DNA of 64,000 nt from Hymenolepis diminuta. Taxonomy: Eukaryota; Platyhelminthes; Cestoda; Cyclophyllidea; Hymenolepididae. The stretch lies in the NCBI GenBank assembly GCA_900708905.1, contig CAADRB010000033.1, positions 1,516,072 through 1,580,071 of the forward strand, written 5' to 3'. The translations under genes were made by a program, and so were the position numbers. The notes under the pieces are model-generated. The model ran no database searches. It was not told the origin of the DNA and saw only the letters and a program-made list of their open reading frames with translations. Positions 1-15,400 of the stretch are shown here, in pieces. How positions within the stretch are numbered: the first letter of the stretch is position 1; each line of letters starts with the position of its first letter.

Positions 1-1459
1 CCGATAACTGAGACTGAATACTCACCTTTGGAGGTGTATGGCCATAGAGAAAAACATGTCCAGACTGTCCATTTATTTAACCTAGTCATTTATTACAAAA
101 GATCTTACACGTAATTAAATTAGCAGTATATCATGCTCTGTAGGCTTCAAATAAGATAGAAAAAACAGGACTTATTTATCTGACTTTTGAACTAATTGTA
201 AACCAACTTGTATTCATTCAATTAAGATTGAGCAATTGACAGACAGTTAAACATAAAGCCTTTTTCAATCACCATATTAATAGAGGCAGTTGTAATTGAC
301 AAGAGTGTTTCCCTTTTACTTTGTTTTAGAGTCAATCATAAAACAAGTACATTTTGTTTCATTGGATTGAGAAGCAATTGGTAAGCATCTTGAAGATTCT
401 GGGCAATTTCATTCCAAATCCAGTTGAACGAAAGCGTTTTTTAATTCTCGTTTCAGTAGAAATAATCGTAGTGCGTTACACTCACTTAACCTTACTATAC
501 TAAATAAGATTTTATTAAAGGATATCTCATAGATAAGGCAATACATAAAGAAGGAGCATAAAGATCCAAAAGAGTAAGATGGGCCAAGAAGCATTAAAGT
601 GTACAAAAGTAAGAGAACGTGACCACCTTGTTACAATGACTACTAGCCTCCCAAATAGTACGGGACGATCAGTTACAACTTTTGTAAAGCATGGTCTCTT
701 CTATGCTGTAGCGCTACATGGAGGTCTAATCCTGATGCCTTGATATATCAGCCCACAAGATATCGCTACAGTTGACTCAGACTCAGAGAGAGGGAAGAGG
801 TCAAGACAGAATATTATGGAAATACAAGTTGTCTTCGTGTTATTAATGTCCAGACATCAAAACACTGGCAAATAACTCCCAAGCTGTTAGAAGCGATGTG
901 CCCCCGCATATAGTAAGGATGATGGGCGACTTTCGGAATTGATTAGCCTTAGCAGTGATGGACTTTGTTTTGTCGAGCTCCTATCAAACTTAACTCTCTT
1001 CAACTTTGGTGCTTATGATAGCTTTGGAATTTACCCACACTTGTTTATCGAGTTACTCCATCGTTTACTGCTTTTTGAGTATAACTTATTTCTCGGGCTT
1101 TAATCTGTTTAACGATTTTCCTAAGTTATCTGATTCCGAGTTTTCTAACATTTCTTGGCTAATTAGCCACCTTTAATGCTCTACTTATAATTAGAAATTT
1201 TTTTCTATTCTCTCATAATGTAAGCATTCTCCAACTGTCTCTGTTTGCACCCAATCTATTGGTATAATGAGGTTCGAATAGTGTGAAAGAACAATTGCTA
1301 AGCAAGTTTTCCCTCTTCTGGTTTTATACTTCAGTCTGTTTTACTCGTTAAAATTTTCGCTTTAATTTCTGCGAATTGGATTTTTCCTGTGTGACGCCCT
1401 GTTACATTCTTCATAAATTCCTTTCTGAAGTGCAAATAAGCTTGGAGAGTCAGTAGTTA

Positions 1460-1610
1460 AGCGAATGATGACTCCTAGACGAATTTGTCATTTCCCTTGT
1501 TAATCATGACTAATTAACGCAAGTAATTAATTCAACCGCCGGATGGATCTCGAACCCACTTTCTTTGATTCGACAGACAAGTATCATAATAATGTAATTC
1601 ATAAGTACGG
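1460..1610 (-). repeat. tRNA-derived SINE-like copy, decayed
   Basis: On the minus strand a B-box-like motif GGGTTCGAGATCC (1545-1557) is followed by a tail resembling the tails of the copies at 3760-3915 and 21205-21420 (a purine-rich GGTGACAAATTCG-type block, then GGAGTC). The A box is not clear. The ends are approximate. It is one of a set of dispersed copies on both strands. Confidence 0.45.
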
Positions 1611-3759
1611 AAAAACCAGACAGGGACTTTTATAAAATCAAAATTCCGCTGTTTTGACAAGTAACTTCTATTTTCTAAACCGCAACGAATTAGAGCATCA
1701 AGTGAGAATATAAATGCAGTTGAGACAAATTCTCCAACTAACCATTACGTATGTGTGGGATTGTTTTGATATTGATAGAAGAGAGATTCAAAGTTTCCCC
1801 ACAAAATCGGAGTAAAAATATCCGCAGATACCAACTTTGACACGTGCACTAGCATAGCTCAACATTTCATATTATTCGTCTCAAAATGAAAACCTACATT
1901 AACTATCTCAAATTAGTTACAGTGGAAACATAATTATCTCAAAATATATCATTCTGAAACCCTTTTGAGTCTAGTCTATCATGAATGAACAAAACTAATT
2001 CTGGCTTCTCGATCCTGTCTTGAAGTGAATCGTGGAAGAAAAGAGGACTTTGTTGGTCTTAATTTGTGCAAAAGTTGGAAAGTGCTCATAGAAAATAAAT
2101 ATTACTATTGACTTTAAATATTCTATTTCTGAATGTTTTGAAGTTTGTAAAAGCGTTTTAAGTCAAAAATCAGATCAATAGTGACTCAATACCAGGAGCG
2201 AATAGTCATAACACATCAATCACTCCTTTTCTTTTAAAGTATGAAAACTCAAAAACCACATAAATATAATTAATAAGATCAAACTCAAAAAAGTCGTCGA
2301 GAAATTGGCGACCACATTAAAATTTTGCTTTAAGTCTTACGGAGGTCTGAATTTTTTAAAGAGATTAATAGTGATTACAATCCGTCAGTAAGCGTAGAAA
2401 TAAGTTATCTGACCACCAAGAATTTACCAGCATTAAAATATAATTATGAAGAAAATAACTACTTAATTCAGTTGGCATAGTTGTAATATTGGAATCCATC
2501 AAAAATTCAATAAATTAAGTCATCGAAATAGTTTTTACGGAATAGAAGTATTTATGAAAAAAAAACAGAGATGAAATCAGTGAATGCCTGGAGGTCGGTG
2601 AAAATTGTCATTCGAATCCGCCTGAACAGGTCCTTAAACTGAAATTGTTAATCTAGAAATAAATGACCTTATTCCTTAATTGAAGTCCACCTTAAGTTAA
2701 CTCTAGTGACCTCTGATACGTAAAAATACAGTTGTCGTCGTGCTGCTAGTACCTTGTCTACTAGAAAAGAATGTACTTGAAGTAGTTCACCAGCCATCCA
2801 AATTAATAGACTGGTCTGACCGATAAATTCACTTGGAAAATAGAGGACACATCCTCAAATTTGAGCATTCAAATCCAAGAGCATGAGGTAGTAGAATGTA
2901 GCAGAGAAGTAAAAAGAACAGATTTTTAAAGCCTCTTCCGATGATCTAATTTCAATTTCTTCTTCGACTGATTTCCTTTCCCTTAACCCATATTGGACCC
3001 CTCATGGTTCTCCGTGCTCAGATACTATCCCATGACGAAATACTATAAAATATTTCCCTTATGGCAGGTAATAAATAAAGTTGAATTATACCGAAGGTAG
3101 AAGCATGCGTTAGAAACTTTGAATGAGAAATCATTTTGTACGCCTACATTCAAGTTGGCATGTGTAATTTTGTTTCAATCCACATACACTTATTAGGCAG
3201 TTACAACTGCATATATTTATATTCATAGCATACTCCCAGTGATTAGATATCCCATTAGCAAATAACCAGCAAATAAAGTTTGACGTGATATCTAAAAATA
3301 TTTAGATATATTTATTCCCCTTGACCTAATCTTCTCAAGATCTCGGATAGTCTGCATTATCAATGGCATCTCCAGGGGATTTAAATGAAATGAATTAGGA
3401 AATGTATCAAATTCAAGAATTCTATTGCACTCTCTCTTTAAAAGACAAATCGTGAAGAAAACCAAAGAGCGAAAGAGAAAATATTTACCTCCTGAATAAT
3501 TCAAGTCCGCAAAACAAGAGAAAGGTAAAAGAGTTCACTGTCAGTAGGGAATAAAATGAAAAGAGAATTCCCGAATGTAAGAGCTGCAGAACATTTTATT
3601 TGAAATTAACTTGACGCCCTGAATTGCACAGCTATATTAGAATTCACAGAGTAGTGAAACAGGATCTCATCTTGGCGAAAGTGTGCATCAGGACAGTGTT
3701 ACTTCTCAGGCCCGTGATTAACTCTCAAACCTATAAGGGAAGCGCTTTCAAACAATTAT

Positions 3760-3915
3760 CTTGGGTAGATTCCTCCTGATAAGAAACTCGAATCTTGTCA
3801 CCCTCTCTATAAACCGGTTCTAACCCGTGCGGTAGGCCATTCCACTTAGTGGGTGTGCATTGAACCCTTGACCTCTAACTTGATAAACAAACATGTTAAA
3901 CACTGTGAAAACACA
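3760..3915 (-). repeat. tRNA-derived SINE-like copy
   Basis: Read on the minus strand, a tRNA-like head with the B-box-like motif GGGTTCAATGCAC (about 3857-3869) is followed by a body containing GAGAGGGTGACAAGATTCGAG and GGAGGAATC. The order and spacing match the plus-strand copies at 21205, 54750 and 63815. Boundaries are estimated by eye. Confidence 0.55.
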
Positions 3916-6458
3916 GTCTTTTACATGTTTTGGGCTCAGCCAATGAACTTTAATTAAAACCTTGTTTAGTATCCGCATTCAGGCTTAAAATATTAAATTT
4001 AAATTAATAGCAAGCATTCTAATTTCTCTTTTTGTCATTTTAAAGTTGAATGAATAAAGCTGGATCTTTCAGATCAAAAGTGGGTGAATGTTTTGTATTC
4101 TCATAGAGAAATTTCAAAATCAATAACAGAAAATTGGTTGAGTGAATTAATAGATCATGTAGTCCCTACAAATGTTCGAGAATGTCTATCTTCGATGGAA
4201 CCACACGTTATTTTGTTCGGGCAAATGACGTACTCACGCAAACGGCGATTTTACTAATTAAATTTATTAATTTACTAATTGCTTATCAATATTTAAAGTT
4301 ACAGAGCTATTTAAAGCTCCGGAACAGCTAGAACTATGAAATGGAATTTGATCTTAGCCTGGGATATTATTATTACTCCGGAAGGTGTAAAGTTCACCTG
4401 ATAATCACAAAAAACGGAGCAAATCACAAGTATCTACAAACAAACCTGAAACTTTAAAAAACCCAACCAATTCATTCTAGTGTTCATTTCAGTCAATACA
4501 AAACAATCTCCTAAATGTCATTTTAGTATCACATTTCCTTTTGTAAAACTCTAATATTTGTCCTATTTATCACAACTCGGGTTCCACTCGTTAAGTACTG
4601 GCGCTTGTTCCCTTCCGATTTTCAATTCCGCATCTTACTCCTTACTCCCTTCCTTGATGTTTGTCCAATGCAGAGTGGTCTACTGACTTTGGAAAAGGCT
4701 GTGGCATCCTGTCAGTCTTTAGGAAGATCATTACTTTTTGCAAGAGATAGCTCTAAGTTTAACTCATTTGGATTCCAAAAGTCGAGTTACTGTCGAGATG
4801 TGATCATTTTTCAGAAATATGAACAAATTTTACAGAATCGTAGCAACTTGCTATGCCACATCAAGCAAAAATAACACCAATTTTTGTGTGTTACAATAAA
4901 GTATTTGTAACTTGCAAAAGCGTTATTCAGTTAAAAAATTAACAATTTCGATGGCCTTTCTCAGAGTTTTTTGTGGGAACACTATAATTTATCTCAATTA
5001 GCGAAACAAGACATAAATTTCAACCCTAGAAGGAATTAAACAGAATGTACCAAATGCATCTTGACTCTATCGGCATTAAATATGTAGGCAATGATGATCG
5101 ACTATTACGAGAAATAATAATAATCTTTTTATAAACAAGTGGTTCAAAATGAGCTAACATCCTTTCACTATCGACCATTGGCTCAATCATGTTCTCCCAT
5201 TATCAACGATAGTCTCGCTTCCAGGTTCACATAACACGGTACAATTAGCAGCACTGAGAGCTTAAATTTGCAAATTACTGCCGATTCCATTGGAGATATT
5301 TTGTGATTACCAACAGAGAGCATTTCGAAGTCAACAAAATTATATAATAGTACCTATTGTCTAAGAATAGGTAGACTGAAAAAGAAAACAATTCAAGTGC
5401 ACATACGATTGTTCAAAAACTAATGATTCGCATAAAATCAACGTTGTTCCAAGAGGGTATTCAGAAAAATATGAACAGTTCCCTTATAATAGACATCTTT
5501 GGAATAAAATTTACTGGATCGAATGTCCTCTATTATTTCAATTATATAATCACGAGTTTGTTATGCTTACCGAAATTCTACATTTGTCATATTTCAGCTT
5601 ATACTTTTCTTCTTAAAGTAGGTCAAATCTCTCACAGCAAACTTTTACCAAAACCGCCTCCAAAAATTCCTTGAGTAGAGCTCAACCATTTAGAGAGAAA
5701 AATTGAAGACATTATCACAAACCGACCAATCAGATATAAATTGCATCCTAAATTTTCAATAACCTAAACAATGATTAGCAAATTAAAACTTGGAGGTATC
5801 TACAATGAAAAATTTAATGAGGAAAAAGGAGATTTAGAAAACGAAGAGATATCACAATGTATCCAAGGAAAAACATTAATTAAAAAGTTATAGCACTTCT
5901 GCTATTTCCACGGGGTTCAAAGAACCTTCAGAAAGATTTACAGTGAACATACAATGACCCGTAGGCCTGCCTGCCCTAGCCATATGGAAATGCATAAAGA
6001 AGGCTAAACCTGTCAATTCCTCTATCTATAGTGTGCACATGCTGGCCAACACCTTTTCGCCTCTTAATGTTCAGGTGATGATTCCGATCGGTTGCCCATC
6101 AACGAACAAAGAAATCTGTCAACTTCCTTACCATATCGCAATAAGCCGTCTTAATAACAACCTTTGTTCTACTCTGGCTCTTAATGCTACTTCCTACTCC
6201 TTCCTCCTTTTCCGTCTCATTCATTTCCATTTGTTCAACATACATGCTACTCTACGTAACTCTTGGCCTTAGCATTTGAGATAGGCTTTAGTAAGATTAT
6301 AAGAAGATTTCTAAATCTAATCTGGCAGGACTCTTAAATTAGCTTTACTGCCTGGATTAGTGAACTCTAGGTTGCAAAGATGTCAATATGCGTCGAAAGT
6401 CTGAGATAGGCAAAGGAAATAAAAAAGGGATTAAACTTCTAAATATTCAAAACAACAT

Positions 6459-9400
6459 TTACGTAGTTCCTATAATATTACTTTCATTGATAATTAGCAT
6501 GAACCTACTAAAGAGAATAGAATCCTCGGGTCTAGAAGTAAAGGGCGGATTTGGCGAAGTGGAAGTAAATCCAGAAGTTGCTGACAGTGATGGACAAACG
6601 GCCGGTATCTGAAAGGATGATGTTGAGACAATCTGTGAATCAGTTGGTGGTTGAGTCGTAAACGAAGACGCCTGATGATCAGATTCGTCACTTCGCGACT
6701 CGCTTTGTTGTGACGAGCTATCGCGCATGGCTTCCTCGAAGATACTCTGCATGTGTTTGAGAAAATCCTGTCTTCTTCGATCTAGTGAGAGGTCGCCGAG
6801 AGAAAGTTGTACCAGACTGGCGAATAGACATGTGGACTGCAAGAGGAACGGAGTAAAGGCAGATAAGTCGGTTTAAGCAAACTCGAAGTAAATGAGGTTT
6901 TCTTTCAATTATTAATTTAAAAAATGAAAAGGGAAACAACTGCACGGCATCCCGTAACCCATGGACATGATTTATAAATCCTTGACACTGCTTATAGTCA
7001 GGCCAAAATGGATAACAAAACTAACCTCAAACTCAAATAACTCGTATGCTATTGTATTTATTCAGCATTTAGTCTGGACAAAATACTCAATCCTTCGTAG
7101 AGTGAAGTGATTTTCTAAGCTCATAACAAAAGAAGGAAAAATTAATCTCTCAATAAATCAAATTCTATTAATTTATATATTCATCAGGCTTTTTTAATAA
7201 AAATTTTGAGCATGGAAGGAACAAACCTTATTTGAAACTCCAAACCGTCCAGGACCACATTTTCAAACTAGTGGCATTAAATATCACATGATAGATCTTA
7301 TTGGTCCTTCTGCAATTACCCTTCGTCATGTTTACACTGGAACAATTGAATTCCGAACCTCACAGACGATAGCAATCCTGAATATTTAAACTTCTATAGA
7401 TGTTTACAGGGAGTTGTTTATAAAAGAATAAGAAGCTCTTAAGAAAACCCCTCTTTATTCATCAACCTTGAATTAATTGGTTGAAGAATACAGCGAAAAC
7501 CATTTCAGATGAAAAAATAACAAATTTTAGCCTTATTTTAATCAAACATAATGTCCTCAAGACAAAGTAATCTTTTGGTTTTAATTTAATTCCAAACAAT
7601 AAGCAAAATGGGTTTAACTATAGAAGATATGGGTATCAATTCGCCATATGCACAAGTAACGGCTTCCTGTAAACATTAATGAATGCAAATGCTTGTGCTT
7701 TTCGTATGTCAGCACAAGAAGAGATCCTCGAATCGGCATGAGAAAGATGATTTCTTAAAATATAAAAAGCTCACTATTTTGTTCATTGAAATTTAAAAAG
7801 GTGCCTCGGGAATGGCAAACGAAGTTACATAAAGAATAGTACATCACTGAGAGACAGGATACCAAGAAAGATGGTTAAAACAGTTGATAAAGATTCTGGG
7901 AATTTCATCGAATAAAACCGATTACCAAACTGTATGAGACTAACTAAAGGAGATCAAATAATCTAAATAACCGTTTAATCGCTTAATATTATGATAAAAA
8001 TTTTTAGTGTGAATGTGTACTGGTGGTATTGTATTCAACATGCACGACTTGATCGATATTTATGAATGTGTATTGCCAACTTTAGCAGTTAATTATGGTA
8101 GTGGAATGAGAATTTTTCATAAAAGTGGCTCCAGGGTATCCTTTCTCAACTCAACTCAACTCAGGTATTGTTAACAATCTTCTTAAGTAGTTTGGGAATT
8201 TTTAAGATGTAAATAGATAAAAAGCTCGAGAGTGAATAACATTCGTAAAGGTAATAGATATGAATCAAAATTCATTTTCGTCCATGAATTCGCATCATCC
8301 AATCGACCGAACTTAGTTGCTATGTGAAAGGAGATAGACAATAAGGTGAAATGCAATATTTAGGAGATAAATTTAAGGACTTTACTAAAATCTTGATGGA
8401 AATCATTTAAACAGGTAACTTTGATAAGAATAACTGTACTGGTTGGAATAACTGAAGGAATAAACTCAATCGACCGACTTGATTTCAAGAAAATATTTAC
8501 TTACTTTACTAATCAGCCTCTAATACTCGTACAATTTAACAAAAATATATTTGCATAGTATATATTCTTATGATGTTTCTATCAACACCAACATTAATTG
8601 ATAAAGGAACGCATATTGTCTAGGTGAAAATACAATTATGCGTAATTATTAAACTGGTTCTCTTGACAAAGTTAATATTTTATTTATGTTTCCTCCACTA
8701 TTATTAAAATAATGATTAACCTTCAAATTAATTGAGTGAACTAATAAGAATTACTGTACAAAGCTCGAGTTGAACTGCGATAAGTTCATGCTATAGCAAT
8801 GAGAACTTGTGTTTTTCTTCTTCTCAGTTGGGATTTCGGCTTATAGATGGTAAAACATTTATTAACTAGAATGATGGCAGAATAACTATACACTTTACAA
8901 GATACCCTCTTTTGTAGACAGATTTGATTACCCAATTTCTAGACATGCTAAGTGTTTAGGCACTGAAGCGTCTGGCATTTAAGTATATGCTTTCTCGAGA
9001 TCATAAACGCTTGTTGCTTTACTGTGAGGAGAACATAAACCCAACTAGAGGACTAAATTAACTTCAGTCAAGGTTTCTTAGTCAATCGATGGCGAAAGAG
9101 AGGTACCAATATACAACTATAATGCAGACTAAAGTATCGACATTATTATTTACAAAAAACAATCATAAAGCTATTCTTCCGTAGAGCGAGATTACTTAAT
9201 TCAATGTTAATTTAAATGACTATGGCTGTCTGTATAGTAGTCAAGGTGTACGTCTCGTATTGGATTGATAATCAACCGGTGAATGAACTAATCAGCCGTT
9301 CTGGTGAAAACTAGTCAGAAATGGGTTGAATAATGAGAATTTCTCTTCAGAGGCCCCAGAGTACTACTCAATTGTTCAAAATAAGTATTTTAACAAGTTT

Positions 9401-12400
9401 AGAACATATACAGACCGCTCATAAAGGTGATAAGAACGTAAATTCCCCAATCAAGAGGTAAATGGTAGAAGACATAAAAAGAGCCGTTATGAAGCACGCT
9501 ACATCATGATTCGGTATTTGATTTCATAAAAAAACATTTAAGATTTCCGTAATACAGATGGCATTGTTAGATCATTCTGATAACAAAAAACACTGGTCCT
9601 GTTTATCATCAATACAAAACAGTACTTTCAACTGTACTATTGAAAATCTACCCCTAATTAGAGGAAAGAAAAAGAGAAGTAATAATGCTAATCCAGAGTT
9701 TGTATCGGCATTACCTGTCACTCATTGCAAAAAACGTGGTTAGTAAAAGCTCGAATAGAAGTAATTTCAAATAACACGGATGAACAGATAGATATCACAT
9801 ACTTACTCAATGGAAATTACTTAAATTAAAGTAATTACAGTTTTGGGAAAGAATAAGTAATTTACTACAGAGAACATTAATGATACCATTATAGTGTAAA
9901 ACAAGTATATATAAAGTTAGGTAGTAAGGTACCAAAGCATATCGGTTCTACGCCAGCAAGCAGACTTTATAATAACATTTCGTTAAATGAACTGGGTGAA
10001 ACACAGAATCATTATTGTACCCTCTAGATCAATTAACCAAGGCTCTTCCTCCAGTTTTCTCATTTAAGTGTCTGAAGGTAATATTTAGACCATTTTTGAC
10101 TGACAGATTAGCAAAAAGAATATCACTTTTAGCAATAGGAAGCGTCAATCGTGTGTGGTAATAATAAGGGCAGACAACCACAAGACACTTTAACTAGCAT
10201 AATCTATTCAAAATAAAGACCTTCAAAAAACTAATATTATCCGCTAAAAGGAATTAGAATCCTCCCCTAGCTAGTGAAAAGAATCCAATTTTAACAAATT
10301 CAGACACAACTCCCGAAAGTAGCAATTTTACCTCACTAAACAAACAAAGCACCCCACCGCGATCACCACCACTGAATTTAAAAATAGACTCTGAAATCGA
10401 TCACTCCACTTACACATCGTCTCCAGAACTCTGCTGTCTGATGATTGCCGTACATGGAAGTCAAGAATTGCCAACAGAGCACACGTAAAGGAGTTTCTTT
10501 TCCAATGAAACCCTCTTCTCCTGCCGCGATAGCAGCAGGACTACTCGCAGATTTCTCTCTCTGAGGCTCCTCTGTGGTATTGGTCATCGCTGTAGCTGTT
10601 AAGGGACTCGCAGTTCCGGCTGAAGTGCTGGTCGTTTTGGTGAACTTGGAGAGACGCAAACGACTATGGCTATTTGAGTGAGACAGCATAGTATGAACGC
10701 AGGCACGAGTGTCGAGAGAGGGGAGGGTTGATCGGTTCAGGGGGCTTGCGGAAGTGGCACTGAGAAAAGAGGACAGTTTGATGATCTCTTGAGTGTGGGA
10801 TTCGGGAGGTGGTTCTGAATGAGAGGGAGGAGATGAGGTTGGACAAGTGGTGTAGACGCCGATGTGTTGGATCACAAGGGGCTGCAAGTGATGAACGTCG
10901 GAGAACTGAAAGTGAAAACGGAAAGGAATTAATTATATCTACATCCTATGTTTGTAGAGACTAGGGTCGGGGTCTTTAACGAAGCAGATAGAATATATAT
11001 TTGAAAATCGAGAGTAAAAAACGAATAAAAATAAATACATGATCGATCAGTGCCGATTAGGAAACCGAAAACACAGCTGAAAATGAATGAATAAAAATTG
11101 AGTAGAAATGATATTTAATCGGAATCAATGCAACAGAATTAGGTTAAGGAATTTTTATCTTTTATCCACTAACGAACAAAATATAATTTTTCACAAGCAT
11201 ATATCATTGATTTTTCAGGACGTTAAGGCAACAATACCCACTACAGTAGATTCCGATTAGTGTATCTTACGGCTAACTGAGAAACTGTTAATAAAAACCT
11301 GAAGTACCTAAATACTCCCTAATTACTAACGGTACTATATCCATGGAAACTTAAGAAAAACTGATTATCTATTTAGAGAGAACATTAGCAGAATTGTGCC
11401 CTGGTTAACAGTTTTAATAGGCAATAACTAATATATGGGACATCACTCTAAGTCTGTTTTGCTTTTATGGCAGAGTAAAACAAGCGGAAAGGAGAACAAT
11501 ACTTATCAGTATAAGAGACCGCTATATGTACAGCAAGCAAATGCGACCTCAAAATCATACCGGTTGCTACACTTCGACTCCCGTGTTGTAGAGGCACATT
11601 TACAAACTTGCATGCACGTTTATGCACTTAAATATCAATATCCCTTAGTATTTCCCCAAGTGTTTCTTATTTTTGCATCAGTTAAGTGCTTAAAAGGCTA
11701 GGTAAATTCGGATCCATATTAACTTAATGCACAGTCAGCGGTATTTGTTCAACATTACCATAGAATTTTGACAATTTCTCTCTTTCGTAAGTATGTATTT
11801 AAGCGACAAGAAGTCGATAAAAATAGACGGAATTTATACGGGAACAAATCATCGAAGTCCTGAGCGAAATTAGCGCAATTCTATGAATAGGTATCGTCAA
11901 TTGGGCAACAGATTTTTCCTCCTAGCCCAACCCTAAGAATGACGCCTAGCCACTACTGCATTACACACTAACCAGATAACCAGACAATAATCTTTACCCA
12001 AGCTACATATAAAATTATTAGGATAAACTTCCTCTGTTTTCTTTCGATTTAATCTGAGCAATCATGTTCATATTAGGTTTTTCTTTTCACTTGCAAATTA
12101 TACTGACTGTTCGAAGAACTTCAAAATTTTCGATTCATTTCAGAAAGTAACGTGGGTTATTTGTCAAAGAAAATAACTTCTATTAGTATTTCACTTTATT
12201 GTCGCTATTCATTCAAGATTTAATAAACTCTTATTCTTCTTTATTAAAATGGTACATCGCCAATTAAATTACATCTGAAAATACATTTCAAAAAAACTTC
12301 AATCGACAGGCATGAAGGGATGTTCTGAAAGCCCGCTTATTTTAAGAACGTTCTTGTGATAAAAAAAGACGGGACTGAATTGTTAAAAGGCGCAACAAAT

Positions 12401-15400
12401 AAAAAAAGATTACATTACTTAAAAATTCATAACGATAATATCGAGAGCATTTTTATGCTAATGAAGATGCGTCTTCACGAGTAGATATATGGGGCTAGTT
12501 AAGGCGTTTTAAACGTTGCGAAGTTCACTAGGATTCACTCAAATAAACGCATAACGTACTGGAATTTTTAAACTAAAAAGAAAGCAAAGGGAAAAGCAAA
12601 TGATAAGTCTACCCTAGTTATTCTAGGAGCTCAAAAGGAAATAAGAGGAAAGACTGGGTCTCTACAAACTTTTAATTATCTTGGTTTAGCATAGTAAGTA
12701 AATTTGGAATAAAGATAAAGGCGTTACATATATAGAGGGAGCAAATTCTCTTCGGCGAAAAAAAGAAGTATTTAACTCAATCGTTTATTCTACAGGACAA
12801 ACTTGGCAATAATGTACAGGGGCGAAAAGAAAGGAGTACAAAGTAAAAGAGGAAGAGATGGGATGCGAAGTAGAGATGCCTTTAAATAAGAGGAAAAGAA
12901 AATCTTTGGTTTACCGAAATTACATTACTGAGTAAAGGTGAAATGATTAATCTGTGAGTACACTAATTAACCTTGCACGCGTGAATGGACAGACCAAAAC
13001 ACAAACTGCATTTTTTTAGAATATTATTGAACTAGAAAATGGTCACATCTACGAAGGTGGAATCCTATTATCAGCAATATAATATTAATATTCAATCAGT
13101 ATGTTAAAGCAACTACCATTTCTCACCCATGATTAGGTTAGTCATTCCCAAACTAATAAGCACTGGTGTGTAGTAGTCTCATCCACCAGATCTAAATTGT
13201 AATAAATTACGAATAAATCTGAATGAAATGAAACGGTCAACAAGCTTAGAATATCGTAGTCATAATATCGGGGAGTGAAAACATGAAATTTGAACAATAC
13301 GAATTATGATCGTAAAAGCTTCCATAATTTAAGCAAAATAAGACTCTTGATGTCCTGATTTCAGTTCCTACTTTTTTTGACTTGCATACCAAATTGGTAC
13401 ACCTCGTTTGCATTTCTCCTCATTCAGATGCTTTCCCGCGGTTAAAACGCGTAGGAATTTTTTTACACTGCATAGGCAGTAATACTACTGTCACTCTTTA
13501 TCTCTAATTATGTAGATGACTTTGCTTAACTCAATTATATTTTAGGCAGCAAGAGTCATTATGAAATCAGCAAGCGATCTTGTCTCTGTGATTTCACAAA
13601 NNNNNNNNNNNNNNNNNNNNNNNNNNNNNNNNNNNNNNNNNNNNNNNNNNNNNNNNNNNNNNNNNNNNNNNNNNNNNNNNNNNNNNNNNNNNNNNNNNNN
13701 NNNNNNNNNNNNNNNNNNNNNNNNNNNNNNNNNNNNNNNNNNNNNNNNNNNNNNNNNNNNNNNNNNNNNNNNNNNNNNNNNNNNNNNNNNNNNNNNNNNN
13801 NNNNNNNNNNNNNNNNNNNNNNNNNNNNNNNNNNNNNNNNNNNNNNNNNNNNNNNNNNNNNNNNNNNNNNNNNNNNNNNNNNNNNNNNNNNNNNNNNNNN
13901 NNNNNNNNNNNNNNNNNNNNNNNACAACCGAATAGATAATTAAGGTGGAACACAGCTGTAAGCTACTTCATAATTATTAACTCAAATGTCTACCAACTAA
14001 ACATCAAAGGAACTAAAAAATAACTCTCTTCAGCACAAAGAAGCCAGAACTTCCCAAGACAAATTGCCGAATTCTACCGACTGAATCATAAATGAATAGA
14101 ATCGAAAGAAAAAGTATTTAAAAGCACATATTCAACAGGCGAGATTTTCTTATTCACCTGAAGAGGAGATTGACCAATTTCACTGAATTAGTTTAAGTGG
14201 AGGGAAAACGAACGGGTGATTAACGCGAAATATAAATCGTGCGTGCACACAACAAAAAATATTTTAGAATTATTTTCGAGGCGTTCAATAAACTATTTAA
14301 ACAACCATAATACTTATTGCAAAGTTATTATGTGCAACGAAATCTGCGCCAATTTAGCTCAAGTTGTTAGCACTTCTTTCAGGAATTTCGAAATAAATAT
14401 ACTCAAAATTTTTAAAAACTCTTTTAAGTTTTTGTGAAACAATTTTTTTCAGTAATATATATAACATCTGATGACTCAAACTAATTGTATAATTTTTAAT
14501 AAGGGGAAGGCATCTAAATTTCATATTCTGCTGTAATAAGAGATGACCGGGAATGTCAAAAAGAGATAAGTAGAGAATTAGAGCATCAAAATAACCTTAC
14601 TGGCCAAGCAACCTGAATTCAACAGGTTGCCTAATTTTTGTCTCATGCATACAATTTATTGTGTTGTCATAATGTTCCAAGGCTAAAATTTAATCAACAG
14701 AGCTCTAAATTCTTGTTTAAGTTCAGAGGTTACTGACCAGTTGATTAAATTGAGTTGTTGACTATAATAACAAAAAAGGTTTGTCTCTTTATATGAAATG
14801 GGTATTTGATGCCAGCTAACGCAATTATAACATTGTAGAGCTTAATATGGTTCACTGAGTTACAATAGAACTAATGCTTTCATAAATTACCCAACCTCAT
14901 TGTCTTGTCACAGACTAATGAGATAGCTGAAACCCCCTCAAACTCAGAAGGAAGTCATTCATGAATGAAATATCACTAAGAGTTGATTATAGGTGGGCAT
15001 ATTTGTATGAATATTTCATGTTGATATTGCCCTAACAAATCATTTATTTGCACAATTTGAAAGTACTAAGGGCTGTTGAAGATATATGCATATTTTTATA
15101 TAATTCACACTTGGAATGATTGACGTCCCAGTTTGATTTTTATTAACTTCAAACAAATACCGCATTTCAAGAGGTTAAAGAGCTTTATAGTATTTGGCAA
15201 GAAGAGATAGTTGGAGAGTAATTAAACATAGTCTCGACATTTAATCCAACATAGGACAATTTGATTGACTAAAGATTCCTAAAAGCCCACTTCTCAAAGG
15301 ATTGAAAGGGAGAAGGATAAAATCGGTCAACCTCAAAAATATAATTCAATAGGTTATATTCCGCAGGCAAGACTCTCGTGTTCAGCTGAAAAGGAATTGA

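Larger units (their letters stand above)
1..6458. other. Gene-poor 3' flank of the PAAT-like gene
   Basis: No exon with convincing coding character or paired splice signals was found on either strand. The stretch is AT-rich and contains two decayed SINE-like copies, both on the minus strand, annotated separately. Short ORFs at 4605-4874, 5423-5674 and 6033-6272 have no recognisable motif. Confidence 0.5.

Noticed and set aside
2580..2650. ATTCGAATCCGCC as another SINE B box
   Set aside because: No body or A box resembling the other copies.
4605..4874. 89-codon plus-strand ORF
   Set aside because: No recognisable motif or gene context.
13559..13953. ORFs on both strands across the N run
   Set aside because: They consist almost entirely of undetermined bases.
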